Part shown: positions 23,235 through 33,523 of the stretch, in pieces
Position numbering within the stretch: position 1 is the stretch's first letter
Layout of the letters: every line of letters starts with the position of its first letter
Source: Pseudomonas sp. PDM18
GTDB taxonomy: Bacteria; Pseudomonadota; Gammaproteobacteria; Pseudomonadales; Pseudomonadaceae
Assembly (NCBI RefSeq): GCF_014852585.1
Contig: NZ_JACVBX010000009.1
Location: 1-64,000, forward strand
Direction of reading: 5' to 3'
DNA length: 64,000 nt
Program-made: the position numbers and the translations under genes
Notes under the pieces: generated by a model
What the model saw: the letters and a program-made list of their open reading frames with translations, nothing else
Database searches by the model: none
Told to the model about the DNA's origin: nothing

Positions 23235-24605
23235 CTATCGGGATTCTTTGCGCAAGGAAAGTACTTGGTGTTCGGCCAGCGCGCGCTCGACCCAGCGGCG
23301 CGCCTGGCCCAGGTAATGGGCGGGATCGAGCAGGCGATCCAGCTCCCCGGCATTCAGTTGTGCGGCGACTTCGGCGTTGGCACCGAGCACCGTGCGCAGA
23401 TGCGCGCCCTCCTTCACCGCCTGCTTGCAGCATTGCTCCACCAGGTGGTGCGCGGCGTCGCGGCCGATGCGCTGGGCCAGGGCGATGCTCACGGCTTCGG
23501 CGAGCACCAGGCCACGGGTCAGATCGAGGTTGGCGAGCATTCGCTCGGCATCGACTTCCAGGCCCGGCACCAGGCTCAGTGCCTGTTGCAGTGCGCCGGA
23601 GACGAGGCAGCACAGCTCCGGCAGGCTTTCCCATTCGGCGTGCCACAGGCCGAGGCTGCGCTCGTGCTCCTGGGGCATGGCGGCGAACAGGGTCGAGACC
23701 AGACCCGGCGCGCGGGTGGCCGCGCCGATCAGCACGGCGGCGCCCACCGGGTTGCGTTTGTGCGGCATGGTGGAGGAACCGCCCTTGCCCGGCGCGGAAG
23801 GCTCGAAGACTTCGCCGGCCTCGGTCTGCATCAGCAGGCTAAGGTCGCGACCCAGCTTGCCGAGGCTGCCGGCGATCAGGCCGAGCAGGCTGGCGAACTC
23901 CACCAGGCGGTCGCGCTGGGTGTGCCAGGGTTGCTCGGGCACTTGCAGGTTCAGTTCTTCCGCCAGCGCCTCGGCCACGGCAAAGCCCTGCTCGCCCAGC
24001 GCGGCGAGACTGCCGGATGCCCCGCCGAACTGCAGGCACAGCAGGCGCGGCTTGAGTTCATTCAGACGCTGGCGATGACGGGTGATCGCACCCAGCCAGC
24101 CGGCGATCTTCATGCCCAGGGTGACGGGCGTGGCGTGTTGCAGCCAAGTGCGGCCGACCATGGGTGTAGCGGCGTGGGCTTGTGCCTGAACGGCGAGCGC
24201 GTCGGCCAACTGGGCAAGGTCGCCTTCGAGCAGCTCGATGGCAGCGCGCAGTTGCAGGACCAGCCCGGAGTCCATGGCATCCTGGCTGGTGGCGCCCAGG
24301 TGCACGTAGCGCTCGGCTTCGGCGTCGTCGGCGGCGATGCGCTTGCCCAGCGCCTTCACCAGCGGGATCGCGGAGTTGCCGGCGTTGCAGATCGCCTGGC
24401 TCAGTGCAGCAAAATCGTAGAGGTCAGCGCGGCAGGCGGCGGCGATGGGCGCCACGGCGCTCGCCGGGATCACGCCGACGCGGGCTTCGGCACGGGCCAG
24501 TGCGGCCTCGAAGTCGAGCATGCCCTGCACCCGGCCGTGGTCGCTGAAGATCGCGCGCATGGCGGGCTGGGTGAAGTAAGCGTCGAACAGAAGGTTGGTG
24601 CTCAC
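23235..24605 (-). CDS. pcaB: 3-carboxy-cis,cis-muconate cycloisomerase
   Basis: The 456-residue member of the fumarase/aspartase superfamily has the signature GGSSTMPHKRNP near residue 285. It cyclises 3-carboxymuconate to 4-carboxymuconolactone. It is the first gene of pcaBDC. Its start is 98 bases from pcaF, with a perfect hairpin repeat between. Confidence 0.95.
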   Translation of the reverse strand: MSTNLLFDAYFTQPAMRAIFSDHGRVQGMLDFEAALARAEARVGVIPASAVAPIAAACRADLYDFAALSQAICNAGNSAIPLVKALGKRIAADDAEAERYVHLGATSQDAMDSGLVLQLRAAIELLEGDLAQLADALAVQAQAHAATPMVGRTWLQHATPVTLGMKIAGWLGAITRHRQRLNELKPRLLCLQFGGASGSLAALGEQGFAVAEALAEELNLQVPEQPWHTQRDRLVEFASLLGLIAGSLGKLGRDLSLLMQTEAGEVFEPSAPGKGGSSTMPHKRNPVGAAVLIGAATRAPGLVSTLFAAMPQEHERSLGLWHAEWESLPELCCLVSGALQQALSLVPGLEVDAERMLANLDLTRGLVLAEAVSIALAQRIGRDAAHHLVEQCCKQAVKEGAHLRTVLGANAEVAAQLNAGELDRLLDPAHYLGQARRWVERALAEHQVLSLRKESR

Positions 24606-24664
24606 GAGGTGGCTCCGGAGATCGGCGGGCGTTGTCGGACAGTATGACCGGAGAGAAGGCCCCT

Positions 24665-24690
24665 GTAGGAGCGAGCTTGCTCGCTCCTAC
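24665..24690. repeat. Perfect 12-bp hairpin repeat
   Basis: GTAGGAGCGAGC-TT-GCTCGCTCCTAC, the simplest copy of the family, lies between pcaF and pcaB. Confidence 0.9.
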
Positions 24691-24703
24691 GAAGAGCAAA
24701 GAG

Positions 24704-25905
<1,202 letters not shown>

Positions 25906-25909
<4 letters not shown>

Positions 25910-26688
25910 TCTTCACCTCCCAGCTGGCCGTGGGCGGCGGCGGTGCGGGCTTCGAGGGCGCGCAGGGCTTCCAGCTCGACGTCGGTCGGCGCGACGGTCT
26001 CGGTCACCTGTTCGGCGAAGCGGATCGCCCAGCCGGTGTTCTCGACCACCTGCTCGCGGGTCACACCTGGGTGCAGGGTGGTGACGATGAATTCGTTGCT
26101 GCCGGCTTCCGGCTCCATGATGCACAGGTCGGTGATGATCGCCACCGGGCCCTTGCCGGGCAGGCCGAGCTGCTGGCGGTGATCACCGCCCTCGCCGAAG
26201 CCGACCGAGGTAATGAAGGCCAGCTTGTCGACGAAGGTGCGGTGGGACTGCTTGAGGATGATCAGAACTTCCTTGGCGGAACCTGCGATCTCCGGCGCGC
26301 CACCGGCGCCGGGCAGGCGCACCTTCGGCTTGTTGTAGTCGCCGATGACGGTGGTGTTGATGTTGCCGAAGCGGTCGACCTGGGCCGCGCCGAGGAAGCC
26401 GACATCGATGCGACCGCCCTGCAGCCAGTAGCGGAAGATCTCGCCGGTGGGCACCACGGTGTCGGCGGTTTCGGCCAGCTCGCCGTCACCGATGGACAGC
26501 GGCAGCACGCTGGGCTTGGCGCCGATGGGGCCGGATTCGTAGATCAGGACCACGTCCGGCGATGCCGTCAGGCGCGCGAGATTGGCGGCCTTGGACGGCA
26601 GGCCGATGCCGACGAAGCAGACGGCGCCGTTCTTCAGGCGGCGGGCGGCGGCCACGGTCATCATTTCATTGGTGCTGTAGGCGCTCAT
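25906..26688 (-). CDS. pcaJ: 3-oxoadipate CoA-transferase, beta subunit
   Basis: The 260-residue subunit carries the active-site glutamate in LIYESGPIG (residue 51). With PcaI it moves CoA from succinyl-CoA to 3-oxoadipate. The start overlaps the pcaI stop by one base (TAATG). Confidence 0.95.
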
Positions 26689-27536
26689 TACTTGGCCTCC
26701 GCGAGTTTGGTACGGAACTCAGCAAAATCCTTGGTGCCGCGGATGTAGGTATCGATCCAGGCGTTGAAGGTGTCGCGGTCGCGGGCGATCGGGTCCCAGG
26801 CCTGGTAGAAGCGGTTGTCGCGCTCGGAGTAGCCGTGGGCGTAGGACGGATGCGAGCCGCCGGGCACCAGGCAGACGGCGGACAGCGCCCAGGTCGGCAG
26901 TACGCAGGAGTTCATCGGTGCGTTCAGGTCGTCGACGATTTCTTCCACGGTGACGATGCAGCGCTTGGCAGCCAGGGCGGCTTCCTTCTGCACGCCGAGG
27001 ATGCCCCACAGCAGCACGTTGCCTTTGCGGTCGGCCTTCTGCGCGTGGATCACGGTGACGTCCGGACGCACTGAAGGCACGGCGGCCAGTTGCTCGCCGG
27101 TGAACGGGCAATTGATGAACTTGATGTTCGGGTTGACCTTCGGCAGGTCGGAGCCGGCGTAGGCGCGCAGCACGGCGAACGGCAGGCCCGAGGCGCCAGC
27201 GACATAGGAGTTGGCGAGGTCGGCGTGGCTGTGCTCGTCGATCTCAAGCGGGCGCGGCCAGCCCTTCTCCACCGCGTCACGCAGGCGATGCAGCGAACCG
27301 ACACCGGGGTTGCCGCCCCAGGAGAAAGTCAGCTTGCGCACGCAGCCGGCACCGATCAGCAGGTCGTAGACCAGGTCGGGGGTCATGCGCACCAGGTGCA
27401 GGTCTTTCTTGCCCTGGCGGATCAGCTCGTGGGAGGCGGCGGTCGGGATCAGGTGGGTGAAGCCTTCGAGCGCGACAGTATCGCCGTCGTTGACGAAGCG
27501 CTCGACCGCTTCGCGGAGAGTCAGGAGTTCAGCCAT
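26688..27536 (-). CDS. pcaI: 3-oxoadipate CoA-transferase, alpha subunit
   Basis: The 282-residue subunit has the CoA-binding GGNPGVGSLHRLRDAV and GFTHLIPTAASHELIR. It is the first gene of pcaIJF. I chose the ATG at 27536 (MAELLTLREA); the frame extends to 27767 through non-coding repeat sequence. Two PcaR-like operators lie 65-97 bases upstream. Confidence 0.94.
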   Translation of the reverse strand: MAELLTLREAVERFVNDGDTVALEGFTHLIPTAASHELIRQGKKDLHLVRMTPDLVYDLLIGAGCVRKLTFSWGGNPGVGSLHRLRDAVEKGWPRPLEIDEHSHADLANSYVAGASGLPFAVLRAYAGSDLPKVNPNIKFINCPFTGEQLAAVPSVRPDVTVIHAQKADRKGNVLLWGILGVQKEAALAAKRCIVTVEEIVDDLNAPMNSCVLPTWALSAVCLVPGGSHPSYAHGYSERDNRFYQAWDPIARDRDTFNAWIDTYIRGTKDFAEFRTKLAEAK

Positions 27537-27600
27537 GGTCGGTCTCGTTGTGTAGGGGTGCCGATGGGAAAACAGTACCGTCGGGGGGATGGACGAACAA

Positions 27601-27633
27601 TGCGATAATCGACTATTGGTGCGAATATCGAAC
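27601..27633 (-). promoter_or_regulatory. Tandem PcaR operators upstream of pcaIJF
   Basis: On the minus strand, GTTCGATATTCGCAC (27619-27633) differs by one base from GTTCGATAATCGCAC, the PcaR site I recall for P. putida. Three bases on lies a second copy, AGTCGATTATCGCAT (27602-27616). Both lie where the pcaI promoter should be. Confidence 0.75.
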
Positions 27634-27703
27634 ACTTCTCTTAGGGGGCTAACGGCTGGTTCTTGCGGCGTGGAAAGTCGTTCGGGCGGGCGGGGACCTT
27701 GTC

Positions 27704-27888
27704 CGCGATCGCGAGCATGGCTCGCTCCTACAGGGGGGCACAGCGTTGACCTGTAGGAGCTGGCCATGCCTGCGACAGCCCAACTGCGGAGCTACAGAGC
27801 GCTCTGCGCAGGATGGGTGGAGCGGAGCGATACCCATGCTGCCGGCGCACGGATTGATGGGTATCGCTGCGCGCCATGCCATCCTACG
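27704..27888. repeat. Two repeat families between pcaI and catA
   Basis: GTAGGAGC-type arms run from 27704 to about 27776. A GTAGGATGGGTGGAGC-type inverted repeat follows at 27808-27888. No gene is seen here; catA ends at 27925. Confidence 0.75.
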
Positions 27889-27924
27889 GCGGGGTTACCG
27901 GAAAGGCCGGAGCACTGGCGGGAG

Positions 27925-28857
27925 TCAGGCTTCCTGCAAGGCGCGGGGACGGTTGCTGCGGTCTTCGGCGTCGGCGGAAACCGCCTGCTGCAGCTGGAAG
28001 TCGAATTCGATCTCGGCGAAGCGCCCTTCCACACCGCGCGCCTTGGCAGCCGCCGCGTCCTCGACGAAACGCACCTCGCCGATCAGCCCGTCACGGGTCG
28101 CGTAGGCGAAGTCGTCCCACAGGTACTGGTCGCCCGCGAGGTTGATCTGCGTGGTCAGGTGGCGATGCCCCGGCGCGGAGATGAAGAAGTGGATGTGCGC
28201 CGGGCGCTGGCCGTGGCGGCCAAGCTGATCGAGCAGCTCCTGGGTCGGGCCGTCCGGCGGGCAGCCGTAGCCGCTGGGTACGATGCTGCGGGCTTTGTAG
28301 CGACCTTCCGCATCGGTGACGATGCGCCGGCGCAGGTTGAACTCGGACTGGGTGCTGTCGAAGTACGAGTAGGTGCCCTGGGTGTTGGCGTGCCAGAGGT
28401 CGACCACGGCGCCGGCCAGCGGCTTGCCCTGCGGGTCGAACACGCGGCCGGAAAGGAACATCACGGTCCCCGCGTCCTTGCCGTCGTCCATCCGCGCTTC
28501 GCCTTCAGACAGCGGCGCGCCGGCCACATACAGCGGGCCTTCGATGGTGCGCGGGGTACCGCCGCTGAGGCCGGCAGCTTCATCCTGGGCGTCCAGCAGC
28601 AGGTCGAGGTAGTGCTCGACGCCGAGGCCGGCGACGACCAGGCCGGCTTCCTGGCGGGAGCCAAGACGGTTGAGGTAGTCCACCGCTTTCCAGAATTCGT
28701 CGGGGGTGACGTTCATGTCTTCGATGAGTTTCGCGGTGTCCTGCAGGATGCGCAGGACGAGGTTCTTCACGCGCGGGTTGCCCTGGTCATTCAGGGCGCC
28801 GCTGGCCTCTTCGAAGAACTTCTGGATGTCGGCAGTCTGGGAAATCTTCACGGTCAT
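27925..28857 (-). CDS. catA: Catechol 1,2-dioxygenase
   Basis: The 310-residue intradiol dioxygenase cleaves catechol to cis,cis-muconate using non-haem iron(III). Iron ligands are Y163 (TQGTYSYFD), Y197 (PSGYGCPPDG), H221 and H223 (RPAHIHFFISAPGH). The N-terminal helical dimerisation domain (about 1-100) is typical of catechol rather than protocatechuate enzymes. It is the last gene of catBCA. Confidence 0.96.
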   Translation of the reverse strand: MTVKISQTADIQKFFEEASGALNDQGNPRVKNLVLRILQDTAKLIEDMNVTPDEFWKAVDYLNRLGSRQEAGLVVAGLGVEHYLDLLLDAQDEAAGLSGGTPRTIEGPLYVAGAPLSEGEARMDDGKDAGTVMFLSGRVFDPQGKPLAGAVVDLWHANTQGTYSYFDSTQSEFNLRRRIVTDAEGRYKARSIVPSGYGCPPDGPTQELLDQLGRHGQRPAHIHFFISAPGHRHLTTQINLAGDQYLWDDFAYATRDGLIGEVRFVEDAAAAKARGVEGRFAEIEFDFQLQQAVSADAEDRSNRPRALQEA

Positions 28858-28903
28858 GATGCGATCCTCAAGTCTTGTTCTTGTTGAGTCGTTCGGACAG
28901 AAA

Positions 28904-29194
28904 TCAGCGGTCGTCGGTATGGATCGAGGACGGATGGCGGCAGAGCCCGTCGACCTCGATGTCCATGTACGGGAACAGCGGCAGCTGCATCAGGGTGTCG
29001 TGCAGTTCCTCGACGCTGGCGAGGTCGAACACGCTGTAGTTGGCGTAGTGCCCGGCGATGCGCCACAGGTGGCGCCACTTGCCCTCGCGCTGCAGGCGCT
29101 GGGCCAGCTCCTTCTCGTCGGCCTTGAGCTGGGCGGCCTTGGCCGGGTCCATGTCGACGGGCAATTTCACGGTCATCTTCACGTGGAACAGCAT
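28904..29194 (-). CDS. catC: Muconolactone delta-isomerase
   Basis: The 96-residue protein opens with MLFHVKMTVKLP and contains EKELAQRLQREGKW and LFPYMDIEVDGLCRHP, as in CatC. It isomerises muconolactone to 3-oxoadipate enol-lactone and forms decamers in known cases. It lies 41 bases after catB and 46 bases before catA. Confidence 0.96.
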   Translation of the reverse strand: MLFHVKMTVKLPVDMDPAKAAQLKADEKELAQRLQREGKWRHLWRIAGHYANYSVFDLASVEELHDTLMQLPLFPYMDIEVDGLCRHPSSIHTDDR

Positions 29195-29235
29195 CGGGTC
29201 TTCTCCTCTATCGGGCAGTCGGAAAGGGTTGCAAA

Positions 29236-30357
29236 TCAGTGGCGGCGGAAGCGCGCCAGGCGCTCCTCGTCGAGGGTCAGGCCCAGGCCGGGCGTGCGCG
29301 GCACGTGCAGCTGGAAGTCGCGGTAGAGCGGCGCCTCGGTGACGATTTCCTCGGTGAGCAGCAGCGGGCCGAACAGCTCGGTGGCCCAGGTCAGCTTCTC
29401 CAGGGTGATGAAGGCGTGGGCCGAGGCCAGGGTGCCGACCGCGCCTTCGAGCATGGTCCCGCCGTACAACGCGATGCCGGCGGCTTCAGCGATCTGCGCA
29501 GTGCGCAGCACAGCGCGCGGGCCGCCGTTCTTGGCGATCTTCAGGGCGAAGATGCTGGCGGCGCCGTCGGCGGCGAGGCTGAAGGCATCAGCCACGCTTT
29601 CGATGGATTCGTCGGCCATGATCGGCGCCGGGCTGCGCTGGTTCAGGCGCACCTGGCCGCTGCGGTTGATCCGCGCGATGGGCTGCTCGATCAGGTCGAT
29701 GCCGTTCTCGCCGAGCACCTGGCAGCCGCGAATGGCCTGGGATTCGTCCCAACCCTGGTTGACGTCCACGCGCACGCTGGCGCGCTCGCCCAGGGCCTTC
29801 TTGATCGCCACCACATGCTTGAGGTCCTGCTCCAGCGGGTTGGCGCCGATCTTCAGCTTGAAGATGCGGTGGCGGCGGATGTCGAGCATCTGCTCGGCTT
29901 CGGTGATGTCGCGGGCGGTGTCGCCGGAGGCCAGGGTCCAGGCCACTTCGAGACTGTCGCGCACCCGACCACCAAGCAGCTCGCTGACCGGCAGGCCGAG
30001 GCGCTTGCCCTGGGCGTCCAGCAGCGCGCTCTCGATACCCGAGCGGGCAAAGGTGTTGCCCTTGATCGACTTGTCCAGGCGCTGCATGCAGGCGTTGATG
30101 TTGCTGGCGTCCTGGCCCTTGAGCAGCGGCGCGAAGTGCGCGTCGATGTTGGCCTTGATGCTTTCCGGGCTCTCGTTGCCATAGGCCAGGCCGCCGATGG
30201 TGGTGGCTTCGCCGATGCCCTCGACGCCGTCGGAGCAGCGCAGGCGGATGATCACCAGCGTCTGCTGCTGCATGGTGTGCATGGCCAGCTTGTGCGGGCG
30301 GATGGTCGGCAGGTCGACGATGATCGACTCGATGCGTTCGATGACGGGGCTACTCAT
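29236..30357 (-). CDS. catB: Muconate cycloisomerase
   Basis: The 373-residue enolase-superfamily enzyme has the catalytic lysine pair in FKLKIGA (K167, K169) and metal ligands in VDVNQGWD and ENGIDLIEQP. It converts cis,cis-muconate to muconolactone. I chose the ATG at 30357 (MSSPVIERIE); a longer frame reaches 30507. It is divergent from catR, with a 148-base shared control region. Confidence 0.95.
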   Translation of the reverse strand: MSSPVIERIESIIVDLPTIRPHKLAMHTMQQQTLVIIRLRCSDGVEGIGEATTIGGLAYGNESPESIKANIDAHFAPLLKGQDASNINACMQRLDKSIKGNTFARSGIESALLDAQGKRLGLPVSELLGGRVRDSLEVAWTLASGDTARDITEAEQMLDIRRHRIFKLKIGANPLEQDLKHVVAIKKALGERASVRVDVNQGWDESQAIRGCQVLGENGIDLIEQPIARINRSGQVRLNQRSPAPIMADESIESVADAFSLAADGAASIFALKIAKNGGPRAVLRTAQIAEAAGIALYGGTMLEGAVGTLASAHAFITLEKLTWATELFGPLLLTEEIVTEAPLYRDFQLHVPRTPGLGLTLDEERLARFRRH

Positions 30358-30489
30358 GGACGGCGTTCCGGTCTTGGATTTGTGGATGGGCCGGGCCGCA
30401 TTGCGGCGATACCCGACAGGTCTTTTCACGATTGACGAAGGATTGCGCCGGGGCCTGCAGGCAGTCCAATATCGTTGCCATCTTGTTGC

Positions 30490-30504
30490 ATACCCTGGAG
30501 GTAT
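30490..30504 (+). promoter_or_regulatory. Candidate CatR operator overlapping the catR ribosome-binding site
   Basis: ATACC-N5-GGTAT is a perfect inverted repeat of the LysR T-N11-A type, in the catB-catR intergenic region. It includes GGAGGT, the Shine-Dalgarno sequence of catR. Confidence 0.55.
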
Positions 30505-30505
30505 C

Positions 30506-31378
30506 ATGGAACTGCGACACCTGCGCTACTTCCGCGAGGTGGCCGGCACCCTCAACTTCACCCGCGCCGCCGAGCGCCTGCACATCGCCCAGCCGCCACT
30601 GAGCCGGCAGATCCAGCAGCTCGAGGAACTGCTTGGCGTGGCGCTGCTGGAGCGTGGCCGGCCGCTGCGCCTGACCGACGCCGGACGCTACTTCCACGAG
30701 CAGACCAGCACCCTGCTGGCGCAGCTGGAAAGCATCTGCGAGAGCACCCGGCGCATCGGCCACGGCGAGCGCCAGTGGTTCGGCATCGGCTTCGCGCCCT
30801 CGACGCTGTACGACGGCTTGCCCGGGCTGATCCGCGAGCTGCGCGGCGACGCCGGGCTGGAGCTCGGGCTGCAGGAAATGACCACAGTGCAGCAGGTCGA
30901 GGCGCTGAAGAGCGGGCGCATCGACATCGGCTTCGGGCGCATCCGCATCGACGATCCGGCCATCGTCCAGCAGGTATTGCGCGAGGAGCCGATGGTCGCC
31001 GTACTGCCGGCGGGGCATCGCCTGCTCGGCCCGCCGCTGAGCCTTGCGCAGCTGGCCGGCGAGGACTTTGTGCTCTACCCCGCCAACCCGCGCCCCAGCT
31101 ACGCCGACCATGTGCTGGCGCTGTTCGCCACTCACGGCCTGAGCGTGCGCGTCACGCAATGGACCAACGAGCTGCAGACCGCCATCGGCCTGGTCGCCGC
31201 CGGCCTCGGCGTAGCGTTGGTTCCGGCGTCGGTGCAACAGCAGCACCGCGCCGACATCGGCTACGCGACGCTGACCGACGCCGAGGCGGTCTCGCCGATC
31301 ATCCTCAGCCAGCGCCGCGGCGACGTCAGTGCGCCGCTGCAACGCTGCCTGCAGCTGATCGGCGCAAACCTGCCCTGA
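30506..31378 (+). CDS. catR: LysR-family activator of catBCA
   Basis: The 290-residue protein has an N-terminal winged helix (MELRHLRYFREVAG; LNFTRAAERLHIAQPPLSRQ) and a C-terminal effector domain. It is divergent from catB, as in other pseudomonads, where CatR responds to cis,cis-muconate. The ATG at 30506 has GGAGGT directly upstream. It converges on benD, with a hairpin at the junction. Confidence 0.93.
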   Translation: MELRHLRYFREVAGTLNFTRAAERLHIAQPPLSRQIQQLEELLGVALLERGRPLRLTDAGRYFHEQTSTLLAQLESICESTRRIGHGERQWFGIGFAPSTLYDGLPGLIRELRGDAGLELGLQEMTTVQQVEALKSGRIDIGFGRIRIDDPAIVQQVLREEPMVAVLPAGHRLLGPPLSLAQLAGEDFVLYPANPRPSYADHVLALFATHGLSVRVTQWTNELQTAIGLVAAGLGVALVPASVQQQHRADIGYATLTDAEAVSPIILSQRRGDVSAPLQRCLQLIGANLP

Positions 31379-31387
31379 GCGCATCAT

Positions 31388-31414
31388 GGCGGCGACTCAG
31401 CCGAGGTCGCCGCC
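31388..31414. terminator. Bidirectional hairpin between catR and benD
   Basis: GGCGGCGAC and GTCGCCGCC form a perfect 9-bp stem with a 9-base loop. The benD stop codon lies in the loop, so the left arm is just downstream of benD and the right arm encodes its last residues. There is no clear T-tract. Confidence 0.55.
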
Positions 31415-32170
31415 ACCCACCGGCAGGGTCACGCCTGTGATGTAGCTGGCTTCGTCGGAGGCGAGGAAGAGAATCGCGCCGACCTGCTCGTCGATGCTGC
31501 CGTAGCGCTTCATCAGGCTGCTGCCCACGGTCTGGTCGACGATCTGCTGGTACCAGGCTTTCTCCTCCTCGCTCTGCTGCGCCGCGTTACGCGGGATGCG
31601 CCGCGGCGGCGCTTCGGTGCCGCCGGGCGCGGTGGCGTTGACCCGCACGCCGCGCTCGGCGGTCTCGAAGGCCAGGCAGGCGGTCAGCGCGTTCACCCCG
31701 CCCTTTGCCGCACCGTAGGGAACGCGGTTAACGCCACGGGTGGCGATGGACGAGACGTTGACAATGGCCCCCGTGCCCTGCTCCAGCATCGGCACCAGCG
31801 CCACGCGGCAGCACCACAGGGTGGGGAACAGCGAGCGGCGTACCTCGGCTTCGATCTCGTCTTCGGCGTAGTGCTCGAAGGGCTTCGCCCAGATGGTGCC
31901 GCCGACGTTGTTGACCAGGATGTCGAGGCGGCCGAAGCGCTTTACTGCCTCGTCGACCACGTTCTGGCAATCGGCGAAGCGTTCCAGGTCGGCGGTCAGG
32001 GTGAGCACTTCGTCGCGCTGGCCGAGGGCGTCCTGCAGTTCGTGGACGATCTCCGAGCGGTCCACGGCGATGACCCTGGCGCCCTCTTCCACCAGCCGCT
32101 CGGCGACGCGCCGGCCGATGCCCTGGGCGGCTCCGGTGACGAGGGCGATCTTGTCTTTGAATCGGTTCAT
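31397..32170 (-). CDS. benD: Benzoate cis-diol dehydrogenase
   Basis: The 257-residue short-chain dehydrogenase has the NAD motif TGAAQGIGRRVAERL, NNVGG, and the catalytic YGAAKGG. It oxidises and decarboxylates benzoate cis-diol to catechol. I chose the ATG at 32170 (MNRFKDKIAL), with GAGGTCACC upstream. It follows benC after a gap of about 190 bases that holds repeats. Confidence 0.93.
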   Translation of the reverse strand: MNRFKDKIALVTGAAQGIGRRVAERLVEEGARVIAVDRSEIVHELQDALGQRDEVLTLTADLERFADCQNVVDEAVKRFGRLDILVNNVGGTIWAKPFEHYAEDEIEAEVRRSLFPTLWCCRVALVPMLEQGTGAIVNVSSIATRGVNRVPYGAAKGGVNALTACLAFETAERGVRVNATAPGGTEAPPRRIPRNAAQQSEEEKAWYQQIVDQTVGSSLMKRYGSIDEQVGAILFLASDEASYITGVTLPVGGGDLG

Positions 32171-32204
32171 GGTGACCTCTTTTGGCATCTTCGTTTGGCC
32201 CACC

Positions 32205-32337
32205 GCCCTCTCCCTAACCCTGGCTGCGCGCCCCGCTCCGAAGGGAGAGGGGGCTGGATCGGCGCAGGATGAATGCAAAGGTGTCAGCCGGCACTGACGG
32301 CTCCCTCTCCCTTTAGGGAGAGGGCTGGGGAGAGGGT
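32205..32337. repeat. CCCTCTCC-type repeats inside the ben operon
   Basis: Two copies lie between benC and benD. The left (32205-32255) has its centre replaced by TGGCTGCGCGCC; the right (32301-32337) is CTCCCTCTCCCTTTAGGGAGAGGG. Confidence 0.75.
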
Positions 32338-32358
32338 CCCACCAGCAGCTCCAATCAA

Positions 32359-33369
32359 TCAGGCCGCGCTCGCCGCAAACTTCTCGTAGTAGAAATTCGC
32401 CGGGGTGATGCCCTGTAAACGGATGTACTGGCTGACCGCCTCAACCATCGGCGGCGGGCCGCACAGGTAGATATCCACCTCACCGTCGTTCAGGTGCGCC
32501 GGCTCGATGTGCTGGGTCACATAGCCCTTGCGCGGGTAGCTGCTCTCGGGGCTGGCCACGCAGGCGCTCCAGGTGAAGTTGGGGATGCGCGCGGCGAAGG
32601 CTTCCAGGCGGTCCATCTCCACCAGGTCGAAGTCGTGGGTGACGCCGTAGATCAGGTGCAGCGGATGCTCGCTGCCGCGCTCGGCGATCTGCTCGAGCAT
32701 CGCGGTGAAGGGCGCAAGGCCCGTGCCGCCGGCCAGCAGCAACAACGGCCGTTTGATCTCGCGCAGGTAGAAGCTGCCCAGCGGGCCGGCCAGGAACAGC
32801 GCGTCACCGGCCTTGGCCAGGCCGGTGAGGAAGCTGCTCATCAGGCCGCCCGGTACGTTGCGGATCAGGAAGCTGACCTCGCCGTCCTTCTGCAGCGAGC
32901 TGAAGGAGTAGGCGCGGCTCTGTTCGCTGCCCGGCACCTGCAGGTTGACGTACTGCCCCGGCAGGAAGGCCAGCCTGCTCAGCGACTCGCCCTTGATCGA
33001 TAGCGCGATGGTGCTTTCGGAGAGCTGGCGCACCGCGCTGATGCTGGCCTCGAAACTGGCCTGGGCGGTCTTGCAGACTTGCGAGGAGGCCGGCACGCGC
33101 ACCACGCAATCGCTCTGCGCGCGCATCTGGCAGGTGAGCACGTAGCCCTGCTCGGCTTCGTCCTCGGTGAGCGCGTCCTCGATGTATTCCTGGCCCAGGT
33201 CATAGCGGCCGGCTTCGGCGAAGCACTTGCAGGTGCCGCAGGCGCCGTCGCGGCAATCCAGCGGAATGTTGATGCCCTGGCGGTAGGCCGCATCGGCCAC
33301 GGTCTCGCTGGGGCTGGCGTCGATGAAACGGGTAACGCCGTCTTCGAAGTTGAGCGCGATCTTGTTCAT
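32359..33369 (-). CDS. benC: Benzoate dioxygenase reductase
   Basis: The 336-residue electron-transfer protein has an N-terminal plant-type [2Fe-2S] domain (CRDGACGTCKCF near residue 40, plus a later cysteine). FAD-binding SRAYSFSS and NAD-binding LAGGTGLAPF follow. It passes electrons from NADH to BenAB. Confidence 0.95.
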   Translation of the reverse strand: MNKIALNFEDGVTRFIDASPSETVADAAYRQGINIPLDCRDGACGTCKCFAEAGRYDLGQEYIEDALTEDEAEQGYVLTCQMRAQSDCVVRVPASSQVCKTAQASFEASISAVRQLSESTIALSIKGESLSRLAFLPGQYVNLQVPGSEQSRAYSFSSLQKDGEVSFLIRNVPGGLMSSFLTGLAKAGDALFLAGPLGSFYLREIKRPLLLLAGGTGLAPFTAMLEQIAERGSEHPLHLIYGVTHDFDLVEMDRLEAFAARIPNFTWSACVASPESSYPRKGYVTQHIEPAHLNDGEVDIYLCGPPPMVEAVSQYIRLQGITPANFYYEKFAASAA

Positions 33370-33399
33370 GTTATTCGCCTCAAAAACGCGGTTTGAAGC

Positions 33400-33515
33400 G
33401 TCGCGAGCGCAGGCCGGGCAAGGCGGAGGACGGTTCGGAAGCGCAGTTCACTCCAGTGAATGAGCATTACGGACCGTTCTCCAACGCAGCACGGGCAAGC
33501 GCAGCAGCTTCACGC
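33400..33515. repeat. Structured intergenic element, copy 2
   Basis: Same element as 7190-7299, between benB and benC. The outer stem is ACGGTTCG (33430-33437) with CGGACCGT (33470-33477); the inner stem is TTCAC-TCCA-GTGAA (33447-33460). Its bases differ from copy 1 but still pair. TGAGCA and AACGCAGCA are conserved. Confidence 0.75.
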
Positions 33516-33523
33516 CGTGTTTT

